64,000 bases of DNA from WHTK01 sp965197795. Lineage in GTDB: Bacteria > Chloroflexota > Dehalococcoidia > DSTF01 > WHTK01. Every line of letters begins with the position of its first letter. Position 1 is the first letter of the stretch. The notes beneath the pieces are model-generated. The model saw only the letters and a program-made list of their open reading frames with translations, did not search any database and had not been told where the DNA came from. Of the stretch, positions 1-8,962 are shown in pieces. The DNA is taken from the NCBI GenBank assembly GCA_965197795.1, contig OZ240228.1:1116001-1180000 (forward strand). Reading direction: 5' to 3'. The translations under genes and the position numbers were made by a program.

Positions 1-2
1 AC

Positions 3-107
3 CAGAACGACCGCGACTCCTGGATGGCGTTGGAGCTGACGCCAGGGGCGTTACGAGACGTTTCCGGGCAGGCGGTCTACGCCGAGGAGTGCTGGAAGTA
101 CGAGTAG
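3..107 (+). CDS. C-terminal end of an unidentified protein (truncated by window edge)
   Basis: An open frame enters from the left edge and stops at TAG 105-107, giving 34 residues that end in EECWKYE. Its start lies outside the window and the fragment is too short to assign to a family. It is followed by a dispersed R1 repeat and faces serS convergently. Confidence 0.4.
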   Translation, partial: QNDRDSWMALELTPGALRDVSGQAVYAEECWKYE

Positions 108-139
108 GCGGCGCGGACCTCAAGTTCGAGGCGCCTGAG

Positions 140-262
140 GCTTCGCGTCCGGCGCCCTTCCTATCGGTCGGGCTTGTGCGCTTCGCCCTTTGTTCATGCT
201 AGTTCTGAGGGGAGACCCCTCGACTCCCTCCGCATGGGCTTCGCCCCTACTGACCCTGTTGA
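140..262 (+). repeat. Dispersed repeat R1, copy 1
   Basis: Copy of a roughly 125 bp intergenic repeat. Hallmarks are a GCGCCCTTCCT block, GGGCTTGTGCGCTTCGCCC, a hairpin around CTGAGGGGAGACCCCTC, then GCATGGGCTTCGCCCCTACTGACCCTG. It lies at the convergent end of serS. Confidence 0.85.
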
Positions 263-305
263 CGTGACTTAGATCGGATGGATTTCGGCAGGGGCGGGAC
301 GCTCG

Positions 306-1670
306 TCAGGCTGTACGTGGGATGAGGCGGTCCTTGTTCATGAGGGCCGCGAGTGCGCGCGGGACGAGGACGGAGCCGTCCGCCTGCTGGTAGTTGTCTA
401 TGATGGCGATGAGCATGCGGCCCATGGCGCAGCCAGTGTCGTTGACCGTGTGGCAGTGGCGCGTGCCGCCGTCGGCGGGTTTGTAACGGATGTTGAGGCG
501 GCGGGCCTGGTAATCGGTCGTGTTGGTGTCGGTCATGACTTCCATGTACTCCCGGGAGCCTGACAGCCAGACCTCGACGTCGCGCTGGCGGTAGGTGGCG
601 AGGTATCCCGCGTCGCCGGTGCACTTGTCGACGATGCGGTAGGGCAGCTCGAGCTGCTGCATGAGCCACTCGTTGACTTCGCGAAACTCGGCATAGATGG
701 CATCCGATTGCTCCGGCGTGCAGACCGCGTTCATCTCTAGCTTGTCGAACTGGTGCACGCGCTTGATGCCCTTGACGTCCTTGCCCCAGGAGCCGGCCTC
801 GGAGCGGAAGCACGTGGTGAAAGCGAAGACCTTGACAGGCAGCTCTGCGGCTTCGAGGGTGCGGTCCATGAAGTAGCTGAAGTTGGCCGGCTCTGAGGAG
901 CCGATGAGGAAGAGGGGCAAGGGCTCCTCGACGTTGTCGGTCTTGATCTCGTAGACCTGGTCGCGGCCCTCGGGAAAATGAGACGTGCCGTAGAGAGAGC
1001 GCTCGCGCACGAGAAGCGGCGGGACGATGGGCTGGAAGCCTCGTCGCAGGAGCTCGTCGGTGAGCAGGCGCTGCAGGGCGATCTGCATGACGGCGACGTC
1101 GCCCAAGATGTAGGCGAAGCGGGAGCCTGAGACCTTGCCTCCCTGCAGCGTATCGACGCCGCCAAGGGCCTCGCCGAGGTCGGCGTAGTGCATGGGCATG
1201 AACTCGTCGCCATTGGCGTGAATCGGCGACTGGGGCATGTGGCTAGCCGAGACGTCGCAGCGGCCGAGCTGGGCGGCCGGAAGGTAGCCGGTGTCCGGCA
1301 CCCAGGCGCACTCCTCGACGTTGTCCTGTTCGCCGGCGCCCTCCGGCATTTCGGGGTCGATGAGGTTGGGGAACCAGTCCATGATCGCGGCCCATTCGGC
1401 ATTTACGGTGTCGGACTCTTCGTCGAGGACGCGGGACTCCTCGCGAATCTCCTGGCCGCGGGCGCGGGCTGCGTCGGGGTCGGACTTGCCGAGAGCGGCG
1501 ACCTGCTTCTTTTCGGCGTTGAGGGCGTCGGTTTGCTGCTGCAAGGCGCGACGGCGCTCGTCGAGGGCGAGCCAGCGGTCGACGTCAGCCTTCGCGGGAT
1601 CGACCTTGCGGAGCCGGACGATCCGCTTGAGGCGGTCAGGGTCCTGACGGACGAGCCGGGCGTCAAGCAT
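306..1670 (-). CDS. serS: Seryl-tRNA synthetase
   Basis: Charges tRNA-Ser with serine in the cytoplasm. The 454-residue protein opens with the long antiparallel coiled-coil tRNA-binding arm (about residues 1-110). The class II catalytic core follows. Motif 2 is visible as TTCFRSEAGSWGKDVKGI followed by RVHQFDKLE, and motif 3 as NDTGCAMGRMLIAIIDNYQ. Length fits the family. Motif 3 reads DTGCAMGR where many bacterial enzymes have GSGLAVGR, a modest variation. The ATG at 1670 directly precedes the conserved MLDARLVRQDP start. It appears monocistronic, with a palindromic R3 repeat just upstream. Confidence 0.97.
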   Translation of the reverse strand: MLDARLVRQDPDRLKRIVRLRKVDPAKADVDRWLALDERRRALQQQTDALNAEKKQVAALGKSDPDAARARGQEIREESRVLDEESDTVNAEWAAIMDWFPNLIDPEMPEGAGEQDNVEECAWVPDTGYLPAAQLGRCDVSASHMPQSPIHANGDEFMPMHYADLGEALGGVDTLQGGKVSGSRFAYILGDVAVMQIALQRLLTDELLRRGFQPIVPPLLVRERSLYGTSHFPEGRDQVYEIKTDNVEEPLPLFLIGSSEPANFSYFMDRTLEAAELPVKVFAFTTCFRSEAGSWGKDVKGIKRVHQFDKLEMNAVCTPEQSDAIYAEFREVNEWLMQQLELPYRIVDKCTGDAGYLATYRQRDVEVWLSGSREYMEVMTDTNTTDYQARRLNIRYKPADGGTRHCHTVNDTGCAMGRMLIAIIDNYQQADGSVLVPRALAALMNKDRLIPRTA

Positions 1671-1739
1671 GGGTAATGATAGGGGCTGCGCCCTTATCCC
1701 CTCTTGAAGGCGTCGTCGAGGGCATCACGGGACGGGACT

Positions 1740-1759
1740 CTGCAGGTTGAAACCTGCAG
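1740..1759. repeat. Palindromic repeat R3, copy 1
   Basis: Perfect CTGCAGGTTGAAACCTGCAG inverted repeat followed by CTTCG. It sits between the Nudix gene and serS. Confidence 0.85.
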
Positions 1760-1796
1760 CTTCGTGGTTGCGATGCTACGTTTCGCTGCATTCGGG

Positions 1797-2279
1797 TCAG
1801 GTCCTCACCGGGAGGGTGGCAGCGAGTCGGATGGCTTCGAGGCCGAGGGACTGGACGTCGGGTGCGAGAGGCTTGGATTCCCCGTTATGAGTCGCGCTGC
1901 CGGTCAGCAGTTCTTCGGTTGAGAACCAGACCAGCGGGCTATCCGGGTCGTAGGAGCGGCCGGGGTAACCGCTACGCAAACGAAGGAAGTAGACGAAGTC
2001 GATGTGCTCATGGTCGGGCTCGATGACGCAGTTCTGGACCGTGAACGGCGGCTCGATCTGGCGGGGACCGCCGTCTGAGCTTGTGTGCGGCGCCAGGCGC
2101 ATGATTTCGGCCTCGACGGCGAACTCCTCGGTGACTTCGCGCAGCACGGCCTCGATGGGGTCTTCGTTGGCTTCGACGTGGCCGCCGGCGGGCAGCCACA
2201 TAGCCAGCTTACGGTGCCAGTGCAGCGCGGTGCGGCCTTCGTGGACGACGAAGCCGGAGACGGTGAAGTGGCGTTGCAT
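1797..2279 (-). CDS. Nudix hydrolase
   Basis: Probably hydrolyses a nucleoside-diphosphate-linked substrate in the cytoplasm; the exact substrate cannot be read from sequence. The 160-residue single-domain protein carries a Nudix box starting at GGHVEANEDPIEAVLREVTE, with the conserved Glu pairs (REVTEE). The final Gly of the box is Ala (EEFAV), a tolerated change. An aromatic-rich strand FTVSGFVV opens the fold. ATG at 2279 gives the usual family length. It lies alone between serS and lysS, flanked by repeat elements R3 and R1. Confidence 0.88.
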   Translation of the reverse strand: MQRHFTVSGFVVHEGRTALHWHRKLAMWLPAGGHVEANEDPIEAVLREVTEEFAVEAEIMRLAPHTSSDGGPRQIEPPFTVQNCVIEPDHEHIDFVYFLRLRSGYPGRSYDPDSPLVWFSTEELLTGSATHNGESKPLAPDVQSLGLEAIRLAATLPVRT

Positions 2280-2333
2280 TTGTTGATTTTAGAGGGCGCG
2301 TGAGGTGGAGTCGAGGCGAAGGCGTGTGGGACG

Positions 2334-2464
2334 GGGCGTCGGGCTCGCGTCCGGCGCCCTTCCTTCCGGTCGGGCTTGTGCGCTTCGCCCTTTATCAAAC
2401 CTAAACCTGAGGGGAGACCCCTCAGACTCCCTCCGCAGGGGCTGCGCCCCTACTGACCCTGCCG
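2334..2464 (+). repeat. Dispersed repeat R1, copy 2
   Basis: Full R1 copy with the CTGAGGGGAGACCCCTCAG hairpin, located between the Nudix gene and lysS. Confidence 0.88.
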
Positions 2465-2541
2465 GCCTTGGACGAACCGGCAGTTCGTGGGGCGTGGCGA
2501 AGCCGGCCTGAACCTCCTGGGGATGGAACGACATCGGGTGG

Positions 2542-4029
2542 CTACTGCTTTTCGCGCAGGGTGGGGAAGAGGATGACCTCTCTGATGTTGTGGCGGCCCG
2601 TGAGGAGCATGACGAGGCGGTCGATGCCGACGCCGAGGCCGCCGGTGGGGGGCATGCCGTGCTCGAGCGCGGTGAGGTAGTCCTCGTCCACCATCTCGGT
2701 CTCTTCGTCGCCGGCGGCGCGGAGGCGAGTTTGATCGAGGAAGCGCTGGCGCTGTTCGAGGGGGTCGTTGAGCTCCGAGTAGGCGTTGGCGATCTCGAAG
2801 CCGGTTACGAACGCCTCAAAGCGCTCGACATAATGTTCGTCACCGGGTTTTTGCTTGGCGAGGGGTGAGAGCTCGACCGGGTAGTCGAGCAAGAAGGTGG
2901 GCTGGACGAGCAACGGTTCGACGAGAGCAGACTGGACCTGGTCGATGAGCTTGCCCCAGCCGGCGCCGGGTTCGGGCTCGACGCCGAGCTCCGTCATGCG
3001 GGTCTTGAGCGACTCGATGTCGCGATACTGCTCGGGATCGAGGCCAGCGTATTCGACCAGAGCTTCGCGCAGGTGCAAGCGGCGCCAGGGCGGCGCGAGC
3101 TCGACTTCCTCCTCGCCGAACATGATGCGAGTGGTGCCAAGACACTCCTGCGCGACGGTGGAGACCATGTCTTCGAGCATGCGCATGACGTCTTCGTAGC
3201 CGGCGTAGGCTTCGTAGCTCTCGAGCATGGTGTACTCGGGGCTGTGCTTCCAGGAGAGGCCTTCGTTGCGGAAGATACGGCCGATTTCGTAGACCTTGTC
3301 GAAGCCGCCGACGATGAGACGCTTGAGGTGGAGCTCCGTGGCGACGCGGAGATAGAGGTCGCGTTCGAGCACGTTGTGGTGGGTGACGAAGGGGCGTGCC
3401 GCGGCGCCGCCGGGCTGGTTGGTCAGGATCGGAGTCTCGACGTCGATGAAGCCGCGTGCGTCGAGGAAGCGGCGGATTGCTGAGACGACGTTGCTGCGCA
3501 GGCGAAAGAGCTCGCGGGTTTCCTCATTGGCGATGAGGTCGCGGTAGCGCTGACGGTAGCGTTGCTCGGTATCCGTTAGGCCGTGCCACTTCTCCGGCGG
3601 CGTCTGGAGCGACTTGGAGAGCATGGTGAGGGATTCGGCCTGGACGCTGATCTCCCCGGTTCGAGTACGGATGAGGGGGCCGGAGAAGCCAAGGACGTCG
3701 CCGAGGTCGATGTCATCCTTGAGCGTCTCGAAGTCGGCCGGATTGAGGTTGTCGGCACGGGCGAAGACCTGGATGCGCCCGTCGCCGTCCTGGAGGTCGA
3801 GAAAGGCCGCTTTGCCCATGCGGCGCAAGGCTGTGAGGCGGCCGCCGACGGTGACCGTGGGGGCGTCCTGGCTCGCGGCTTCCGACGCTTCGAAGGCGGC
3901 GATGGCGGCGGTCGAGGTGTGGGTGCGGTCGAAGCGTGTGGGGTAGGGGTCGATGCCGCGCTGGCGCAGGCGGTTGAGCTTGGCGAGGCGTTCGCGGTAA
4001 AGCTCTTCTTCCCGGGCTGACATGGTCAT
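2542..4029 (-). CDS. lysS: Lysyl-tRNA synthetase, class II
   Basis: Charges tRNA-Lys with lysine. The 495-residue protein has the N-terminal OB-fold anticodon-binding domain (about residues 60-150, VGGRLTALRRMGKAAFLDLQ). The class II core follows: motif 1 around FLDARGFIDVETPIL, motif 2 at RNEGLSWKHSPEYTMLESYE, and motif 3 at GLGVGIDRLVMLLTG. Length matches bacterial LysRS. Two close ATGs (4029 and 4023) are possible starts. greA lies upstream on the same strand about 80 bp away, a common lysS-greA arrangement that may be one transcript. Confidence 0.97.
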   Translation of the reverse strand: MTMSAREEELYRERLAKLNRLRQRGIDPYPTRFDRTHTSTAAIAAFEASEAASQDAPTVTVGGRLTALRRMGKAAFLDLQDGDGRIQVFARADNLNPADFETLKDDIDLGDVLGFSGPLIRTRTGEISVQAESLTMLSKSLQTPPEKWHGLTDTEQRYRQRYRDLIANEETRELFRLRSNVVSAIRRFLDARGFIDVETPILTNQPGGAAARPFVTHHNVLERDLYLRVATELHLKRLIVGGFDKVYEIGRIFRNEGLSWKHSPEYTMLESYEAYAGYEDVMRMLEDMVSTVAQECLGTTRIMFGEEEVELAPPWRRLHLREALVEYAGLDPEQYRDIESLKTRMTELGVEPEPGAGWGKLIDQVQSALVEPLLVQPTFLLDYPVELSPLAKQKPGDEHYVERFEAFVTGFEIANAYSELNDPLEQRQRFLDQTRLRAAGDEETEMVDEDYLTALEHGMPPTGGLGVGIDRLVMLLTGRHNIREVILFPTLREKQ

Positions 4030-4110
4030 TTGGGGACAAGAATACAGCGAGCGAGGCGTAGGCGCTCGTGGCCGGGCGGGAGGCGGGTGGACCGTCGCGC
4101 GGGTTCGAGG

Positions 4111-4584
4111 TTAGCTGATGCGCGTGATGGTGAGGCGGTGGACGCCCTTGGGGACGCTGATCTGGACCTCGTCGCCGACGCGCTTGCCGAGAAGGGCCCG
4201 ACCGACAGGCGATTCGTTGCTGATGAGGCCCTTCGTGGGCTGTGCTTCGGCGGCGCCTACGATGGTGTATTCGACCTTCCCGCCATCTTCGCCGTCAGCG
4301 CCGACTTTGGAGCCGACCTGCACCTGGGAGGCGTTGTGGGCGGCTTCCTCGTCGATGAGACTGGCGTTCTGGAGGAGGTGCTGCAGGGTCAGGATGCGGC
4401 CCTCTACGAAGGCCTGCTCGTTCTTCGCCTCTTCGTACTCGGAGTTGTTCTGGGCGCTGGAGAGCTCCTTGGAGTCGTGGATGCGATCGGCCACCTCGTG
4501 GCGGCGCACGTCGCGCAGGTGCTCTAGCTCCTTCTTGAGCCGCTCGATGCCGTCTTTTGTCATCGGGACAGCCTTTTCGGCCAT
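4111..4584 (-). CDS. greA: Transcription elongation factor GreA (variant tip loop)
   Basis: Stimulates RNA cleavage by backtracked RNA polymerase. The 157-residue protein has the N-terminal coiled coil (about residues 10-75) and a C-terminal FKBP-like domain ending in RLTITRIS. The start at 4584 (MAEKAVPMTKDG) is chosen because AGGAGG lies a few bases upstream; a longer frame upstream lacks support. The tip of the coiled coil is unusual: the normal DLSEN(A/S)EY reads ELSSAQNNSEY. That is a three-residue expansion with Glu for Asp and no acidic residue at the second catalytic position. Cleavage activity may be altered. Confidence 0.93.
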   Translation of the reverse strand: MAEKAVPMTKDGIERLKKELEHLRDVRRHEVADRIHDSKELSSAQNNSEYEEAKNEQAFVEGRILTLQHLLQNASLIDEEAAHNASQVQVGSKVGADGEDGGKVEYTIVGAAEAQPTKGLISNESPVGRALLGKRVGDEVQISVPKGVHRLTITRIS

Positions 4585-4714
4585 TGCCCATCCTCCTGGA
4601 CTCCTTGCCGGCGAGACCTCAGATAAAGAGAACTGAGGGACGCATGTTCCCTCAGTTGGCCGGCCAAACGGCGTCAATCGAAATCATATATGCGGCGATC
4701 TGCGACTGTAAAGA

Positions 4715-5320
4715 TCAATTCGGGAAAGCGGCGAGGGACTCGTAACGGGCGCCGCCGGGCCCGAGGTGGCTGCGTATGAGGTGGACGCGGTCGACGTGCC
4801 AGCCCGGAGCCTCAGGGGACGCGAAGGCGTTTGCCATATCAGCGACGGCGCGACAGGTGGCGTCGTCCATGGCGTCAGGCAAACGGGCGAGCGTGAGGTG
4901 GGGGTGGAAGGTGCGCGTCTCGCGAGGCCAGCCGGCGGCCGCGAGCCAGGTCTCGATGCGCTCGTAAAGGTCGATGAGGGCGCGTCCCTGGACGGAGATG
5001 GTTGCGAGGATGACGCACGGTGCGCGACGTTGCTCGAAGGCGCCGACGCGGACGAGTGTCAGGTCGAAGGCGGGTTCGATTGTGACGGCCTGAGCGAGCG
5101 CCGCGGTCAGGGATTCGAGGCGGTCCGCCGGAGTCTCGCCGAGGAACTTGAGGGTCAGGTGAATGCCTTCGGGACGGACCCAGCGGGGGCGGACGTTGGC
5201 GCTCAGGCGTGCGGCGATGGCGCTCTGCAGGTCGCGCTGGAGCGTCTCGAGCGCGCGCTTCCAGGCCTCGGGGAGGTCGAGGGCGATGAAGAGGCGCATC
5301 GAGGTGTCTGGGGAAGTCAT
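4715..5320 (-). CDS. thpR: RNA 2',3'-cyclic phosphodiesterase (2H family)
   Basis: Opens 2',3'-cyclic phosphate ends of RNA; a cytoplasmic 2H-superfamily enzyme. Both HxTL signature motifs are present, at HLTLKFLGET and FHPHLTLARL, separated by about 85 residues as expected. The 201-residue length from ATG 5320 fits; MRLFIALDLP at 5299 is an equally good start because the homologous N terminus begins there. Further upstream the frame runs into repeat R1 and is not coding. No strong ribosome binding site is visible for either start. Confidence 0.9.
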   Translation of the reverse strand: MTSPDTSMRLFIALDLPEAWKRALETLQRDLQSAIAARLSANVRPRWVRPEGIHLTLKFLGETPADRLESLTAALAQAVTIEPAFDLTLVRVGAFEQRRAPCVILATISVQGRALIDLYERIETWLAAAGWPRETRTFHPHLTLARLPDAMDDATCRAVADMANAFASPEAPGWHVDRVHLIRSHLGPGGARYESLAAFPN

Positions 5321-5344
5321 GGCGGGCCCAGTCTGGACGGGCCG

Positions 5345-5471
5345 TCGAAGGCTGCGCGACCTGCGCCCTTCCTGACGGGCGGGCTTGTGCGCTTCGCCCT
5401 CTCTAGAAACCAATCATTCCGAGGGGACACCCCTCGGGCTCCCCGCGTATGGGCTGCGCCCCCGCTACCCC
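5345..5471 (+). repeat. Dispersed repeat R1, copy 3
   Basis: R1 copy with variant central hairpin CCGAGGGGACACCCCTCGG. It lies directly upstream of thpR and downstream of the amidohydrolase gene. Confidence 0.82.
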
Positions 5472-5522
5472 TGCTGGATGCACCGGACGGCCGACGTCTG
5501 TTTTCTATTCCGAAGCGTTCAG

Positions 5523-6371
5523 TCATGAAGTTGGGAGGTTGAGGAAGGCGGCGGCGTTGGCGCCGAGAATACGTTCGACGGTTGAGGAGTCGAGACCGGC
5601 TTCTTCGATGCGACGGCGGCTGCGGGACTGCGACAGCAGCGGGAAGTCGGAGCCGAAGAGGATGGATTCGGGGCCGACAAGCCCCGTGACGCGGCCGTAG
5701 ATGGTGTCGTCGTAGAGGAGGGAGGTGGCCGCCGTGTCGACGCGGAGGTTAGCGAAGGCGGTTTTGACCTCGGGCATGGCCCCGTAGAAGGGAAGGCCGC
5801 CGGCCCAGTGAGCGCCGATGACTTTGACCTGAGGGTGGGCAACCAGGAAGGCCGCGAAGTCGTTTAGATTGCCACCTTGCTTGCCGGGGTAGGCATGGCC
5901 GGCAGGCTCCGTGACGTGGAAGAGCAGGACGGCATCGAGCTCGATTGCCAGACTGGCGAGGTGGTCGCCGGCGGCGCCGCTGAGGTCGAAGCCGAGATCG
6001 TCGGGGCGTAGCTCACCGAAGCCACGGACGCCGGCAGCCTTGCAGCGGTGGGCTTCGGCCTCGACGGCTTCGGGGCCGGCCGCGAGCGGGAGCGTGGGGA
6101 AAGCAACGATGCGTCCGTTGGACACCGCGGCGGCCTCGATGAGGTAGTCGTTGTGGAGGCGGCAGGTGTCAGGGTTGGTCCAGGCGAAGCCGAGGGCTAT
6201 CGAGGTGTCGATGCCGGCCTCGTCCATGGAGCGCAGCAGGTCCTCTCTTGTGGCGAGCTTAGCCCGTGAAGAGGCGTAGAGCTCGGCGAACGTGGAGTCG
6301 ACGCCGAGGTAGGTATCGCGATTCGCGGCGACGGCTGGCGGGAAGACATGGGTGTGGGCGTCGAGGATCAC
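5523..6371 (-). CDS. Amidohydrolase-2 family metal-dependent hydrolase
   Basis: TIM-barrel enzyme of the ACMSD/amidohydrolase-2 superfamily, 282 residues. Metal ligands are visible: the first-strand HTH (residues 6-8, DAHTHVF), His in LLFHVTEP, His in VIGAHWAGG, and the terminal Asp in FGSDFPLL. This set is typical of small hydrolases or decarboxylases acting on carboxylates or lactones; the substrate cannot be inferred. The ATG at 6371 opens with MILDAHTHVF, the canonical start of the barrel. It lies downstream of a cyclase-family gene on the same strand, separated by R3. Confidence 0.88.
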   Translation of the reverse strand: MILDAHTHVFPPAVAANRDTYLGVDSTFAELYASSRAKLATREDLLRSMDEAGIDTSIALGFAWTNPDTCRLHNDYLIEAAAVSNGRIVAFPTLPLAAGPEAVEAEAHRCKAAGVRGFGELRPDDLGFDLSGAAGDHLASLAIELDAVLLFHVTEPAGHAYPGKQGGNLNDFAAFLVAHPQVKVIGAHWAGGLPFYGAMPEVKTAFANLRVDTAATSLLYDDTIYGRVTGLVGPESILFGSDFPLLSQSRSRRRIEEAGLDSSTVERILGANAAAFLNLPTS

Positions 6372-6435
6372 GGGGTGAGTCTAAGGCCTGAGCGGGGTAG
6401 GCGGTGGGGTCATTTGAGGGCTGAGGAAGATGACC

Positions 6436-6455
6436 CTGCAGGTTGAAACCTGCAG
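6436..6455. repeat. Palindromic repeat R3, copy 2
   Basis: Perfect CTGCAGGTTGAAACCTGCAG followed by CTTTCG, between the amidohydrolase and cyclase genes. Confidence 0.85.
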
Positions 6456-6523
6456 CTTTCGGGCGTGCGGGCCGGATGGTGAGGTCTGCTTTGACCGTCT
6501 GGGCTCGGGAGTGGCAGCGCCTT

Positions 6524-7471
6524 CTAGAAGACAGCGATCGGGTTTACGGGGGAGCCGGTCGTGTTGTGCAGCGGCAGCGGGCCGATCGAGACCATGAACT
6601 GCCAGCGGTTGCGTTGCTGGCAGGCTTCGGCGAGGTCTTCGAGGTTGGCGTTGTCGAGGATCCAGAGGCCCATCGCGGTGATGCCGACCTGGTGAATTGG
6701 CTGGGGGACGCGGTCGTAGTGGGCCGGACTGACGTCGTTGCCGGTGTCGGAGCCCATGACGGCGACGCCGCGCTCGTGGAAGAGCGGGAGGCAGGCGGCC
6801 TGACAGGCCGTGGAGCCGGCAGTGCGGGGGACGGCGCCTTCGACGTTGCGACGATGCAGCTGGCCGGTGCGGATCAGGAGGATGTCGCCTTCTTCGACCT
6901 GGAAGCCGCAGCGTTCTTCGGCGGCGAGGATGTCCTCCGGCATGACGCCTTCACCGCGTTCGAGCCAGTCGACGCCGCGTATCAGCGGCACGTCGACGAG
7001 GAGGCTGCGTGAGATGAAGCCCTGCTTCGCGGCAGTCACGGCGAAGACGGTGGCGCCGAGGCTGGTTGAGACGAGGTGAGCCGGCTTGCCGTTGTACGTC
7101 TTTCCCTGCCAGAAGAAGTGAGCCAGGCTATCGACGTGGGTCACGCTGAAGCCGTGCAACACCATGCCGATGTAGTCGGTGGCGGCGGCGTTGGCGCGGG
7201 ACGATACTTTGTCTCCGCTGGCCCAACCTTCCCCGCTCTCGATCATGAAGTGCACGGGCGGGCTCGGCACGTCGGCGGCGCCCTCCCAGACGATGTCGCG
7301 GGCCAGAGAGACGCTAACGCCTTCTTGAACCGTGGCCAGCCCTCGCTTCGTCTTCTCCGGCGTGATCAGGTTGGGCGTCCCGAGCTCGTCATCGGGACCC
7401 CAGCGGCCCCAGTTGGATAACTTTTCGAAGTAGCCGAGAACCTCTGCTTCGGTTGGGATTTGCGCCGGCAT
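6524..7471 (-). CDS. Cyclase family protein (kynurenine-formamidase-like hydrolase)
   Basis: 315-residue protein of the cyclase/formamidase fold (PF04199 type). The metal-binding signature appears as HGFSVTHVDSLAHFFW, the family's HGxxTHxDxxxHF pattern. A later GSDTGNDVSP and HQVG segment supply further active-site residues. The N terminus LSNWGRWGPDDELGTPNLIT is characteristic of the longer bacterial subgroup found in degradative clusters. It probably hydrolyses an amide or lactone, with unknown substrate. ATG 7471 gives the full-length domain. Its neighbour is an amidohydrolase, consistent with a small catabolic unit. Confidence 0.88.
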   Translation of the reverse strand: MPAQIPTEAEVLGYFEKLSNWGRWGPDDELGTPNLITPEKTKRGLATVQEGVSVSLARDIVWEGAADVPSPPVHFMIESGEGWASGDKVSSRANAAATDYIGMVLHGFSVTHVDSLAHFFWQGKTYNGKPAHLVSTSLGATVFAVTAAKQGFISRSLLVDVPLIRGVDWLERGEGVMPEDILAAEERCGFQVEEGDILLIRTGQLHRRNVEGAVPRTAGSTACQAACLPLFHERGVAVMGSDTGNDVSPAHYDRVPQPIHQVGITAMGLWILDNANLEDLAEACQQRNRWQFMVSIGPLPLHNTTGSPVNPIAVF

Positions 7472-7623
7472 CTTGAGCCCTCCGTCTGCATCGCCTCCGG
7501 GTCGGGGGCATTATGGCGGACGAATACGCCGCCCGTCATCGATCCGCGAGCCGCTGGCACCGACCCGCGTGGATTGTTGAGCGGGGCGGTCAACTTAAGC
7601 CATGATGCGCGCGGAGGGATCGC

Positions 7624-8454
7624 GTGCCGGATTGGCTGGTGTGGCCCGGGCTGGTGCTGCTGGGCGTTGGGGTGGGCGCGTACGGGTCGTTGATCGGCGC
7701 CGGAGGCGGATTCCTGCTGGTACCGGCGCTCGTCGTGTTATTCCCGGAGTGGGAGCCGCAGACGCTGACGGCGGTTTCCCTGGCCGTGGTGTTCATGACC
7801 GCGATGTCGGCCAGCGCGGCGTACGGGCGTCAACGTCGAGTCGACCTGAAGGCGGGCGGCCTCTTCGCTTGCGCGACGGTGCCCGGGGCGGTGATCAGCG
7901 CGCTGGCGGTGCAGCGAATCGACAGCAGCGCCTTCGAGGTGGCGTTCGCCATCCTGATGGCCGCCGCCGCCGCGTGGCTGCTGCTGCCGCGGCCGAATCG
8001 GGTACTGGTCTCGCCGCCGGGGCCGCGATAAATACGACGGTTGCTGACGGACGCGCACGGCGACACGTACTCCTACTCGTTCGACCCGTACCTCGGGCTC
8101 GGGCTGGGCCTCGTTGTGGGCCTGGTGGCGACGTTGTTCGGCGTCGGCGGGGGCATCTTCTACGTGCCGGCTATGGTGCTGATCATGCGCTTCCCGGCCT
8201 ACATCGCGGTGGCGACGTCGAGCTTCGTACTGATGTTCACGGCGGGTTCGGCATCCGGCGTGCACGCGGCGCTGGGCAGCTACAGCGGTGTGGCGGAGGA
8301 GACGCTGGCGCTGATCGTCGGTACGGTCGGTGGCGGCCAGCTGGGGGCGTTTGCTTCGGCACGGCTGGTGGCGCGGCAGGCGATCGTGTTGCGACTGCTG
8401 AGCAGCGCACTGATCCTGGTGAGCCTGCGTCAGCTGGTGACGGCGCTACTGTAG
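7624..8454 (+). pseudogene. TauE/SafE family permease interrupted by an in-frame TAA
   Basis: Two membrane halves read in the same frame, separated only by TAA at 8029-8031. The first half starts at GTG 7624 and contains the glycine-rich GSLIGAGGGFLLVPALV. The second half contains the matching LFGVGGGIFYVPAMVLI, the internal repeat of sulfite/organosulfonate exporters. Together they give about 276 residues with 7-8 predicted membrane segments, the family's normal size. The residues after the stop (IRRLLTDAHG) are the usual inter-domain linker. Either a nonsense mutation or a base-call error splits it. A restart at TTG 8041 is possible but would give only half a transporter. Confidence 0.85.
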
Positions 8455-8910
8455 CGAGGTCGCGACAGCGCGAATGGCGCGCTCCTGGAGCGGCGGGCCG
8501 ATAGCCTGGACCTCGTAGAAGACGCCGTCGCGTTCCCAGAAATAGTGGTAGCTAGCGTCCCCGGTGCCATCGTTGATCTCGATCAGGGTGGCAGGGACGT
8601 TGGGGAAGAGGTCGATGACTCGTCGCGAGGCGCCGACGGGGTCGGGGGCGAAAGTGGGCGGGAACTGGGCCTGACGCAGCGTGAGATCGAAGACGCCTTC
8701 GAATACAAGCTCGGCCTGCTGACGTCCAGGGTTGCCGACGATCGTGCCGGAGGCGAGCTGCGTCCCGCCGGGGACGGAGCAGGGATAGAGGACCTCGAAG
8801 CCGGCGCCGTCGCGGACGTGCTGCAGGGCGGATTCGCCCTCGGAGCCTTCGACCGGCTGAGGACAGGCCGCTACCGGGTCGCCGGCGCCGCAGACGGCGG
8901 CCAGATACAC
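8446..8910 (-). CDS. Small secreted protein of unknown function
   Basis: About 154 residues from GTG 8910. The frame extends upstream with a hydrophobic stretch (AAGFAALAVYLAAVC) that looks like a signal peptide, so a rare CTG start near 8937 is possible. The C-terminal part (SYHYFWERDGVFYEV then a helix with ATSLQ) weakly recalls DUF4367-type domains; I cannot assign a function. Residues near CPQPVEGSEG are encoded by a copy of a short dispersed repeat in frame. It follows ccsB on the same strand, and its 3' end overlaps the end of the TauE gene by 9 bases. Confidence 0.65.
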   Translation of the reverse strand: MYLAAVCGAGDPVAACPQPVEGSEGESALQHVRDGAGFEVLYPCSVPGGTQLASGTIVGNPGRQQAELVFEGVFDLTLRQAQFPPTFAPDPVGASRRVIDLFPNVPATLIEINDGTGDASYHYFWERDGVFYEVQAIGPPLQERAIRAVATSLQ

Positions 8911-8962
8911 GGCGAGGGCGGCAAAGCCGGCTGCCAGCGTGTATTTGGCCGGTCGAGACAGC

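Noticed and set aside
8029..8031. TauE stop codon as a recoding site
   Set aside because: It is TAA, which is not used for selenocysteine or pyrrolysine; mutation or error is simpler.
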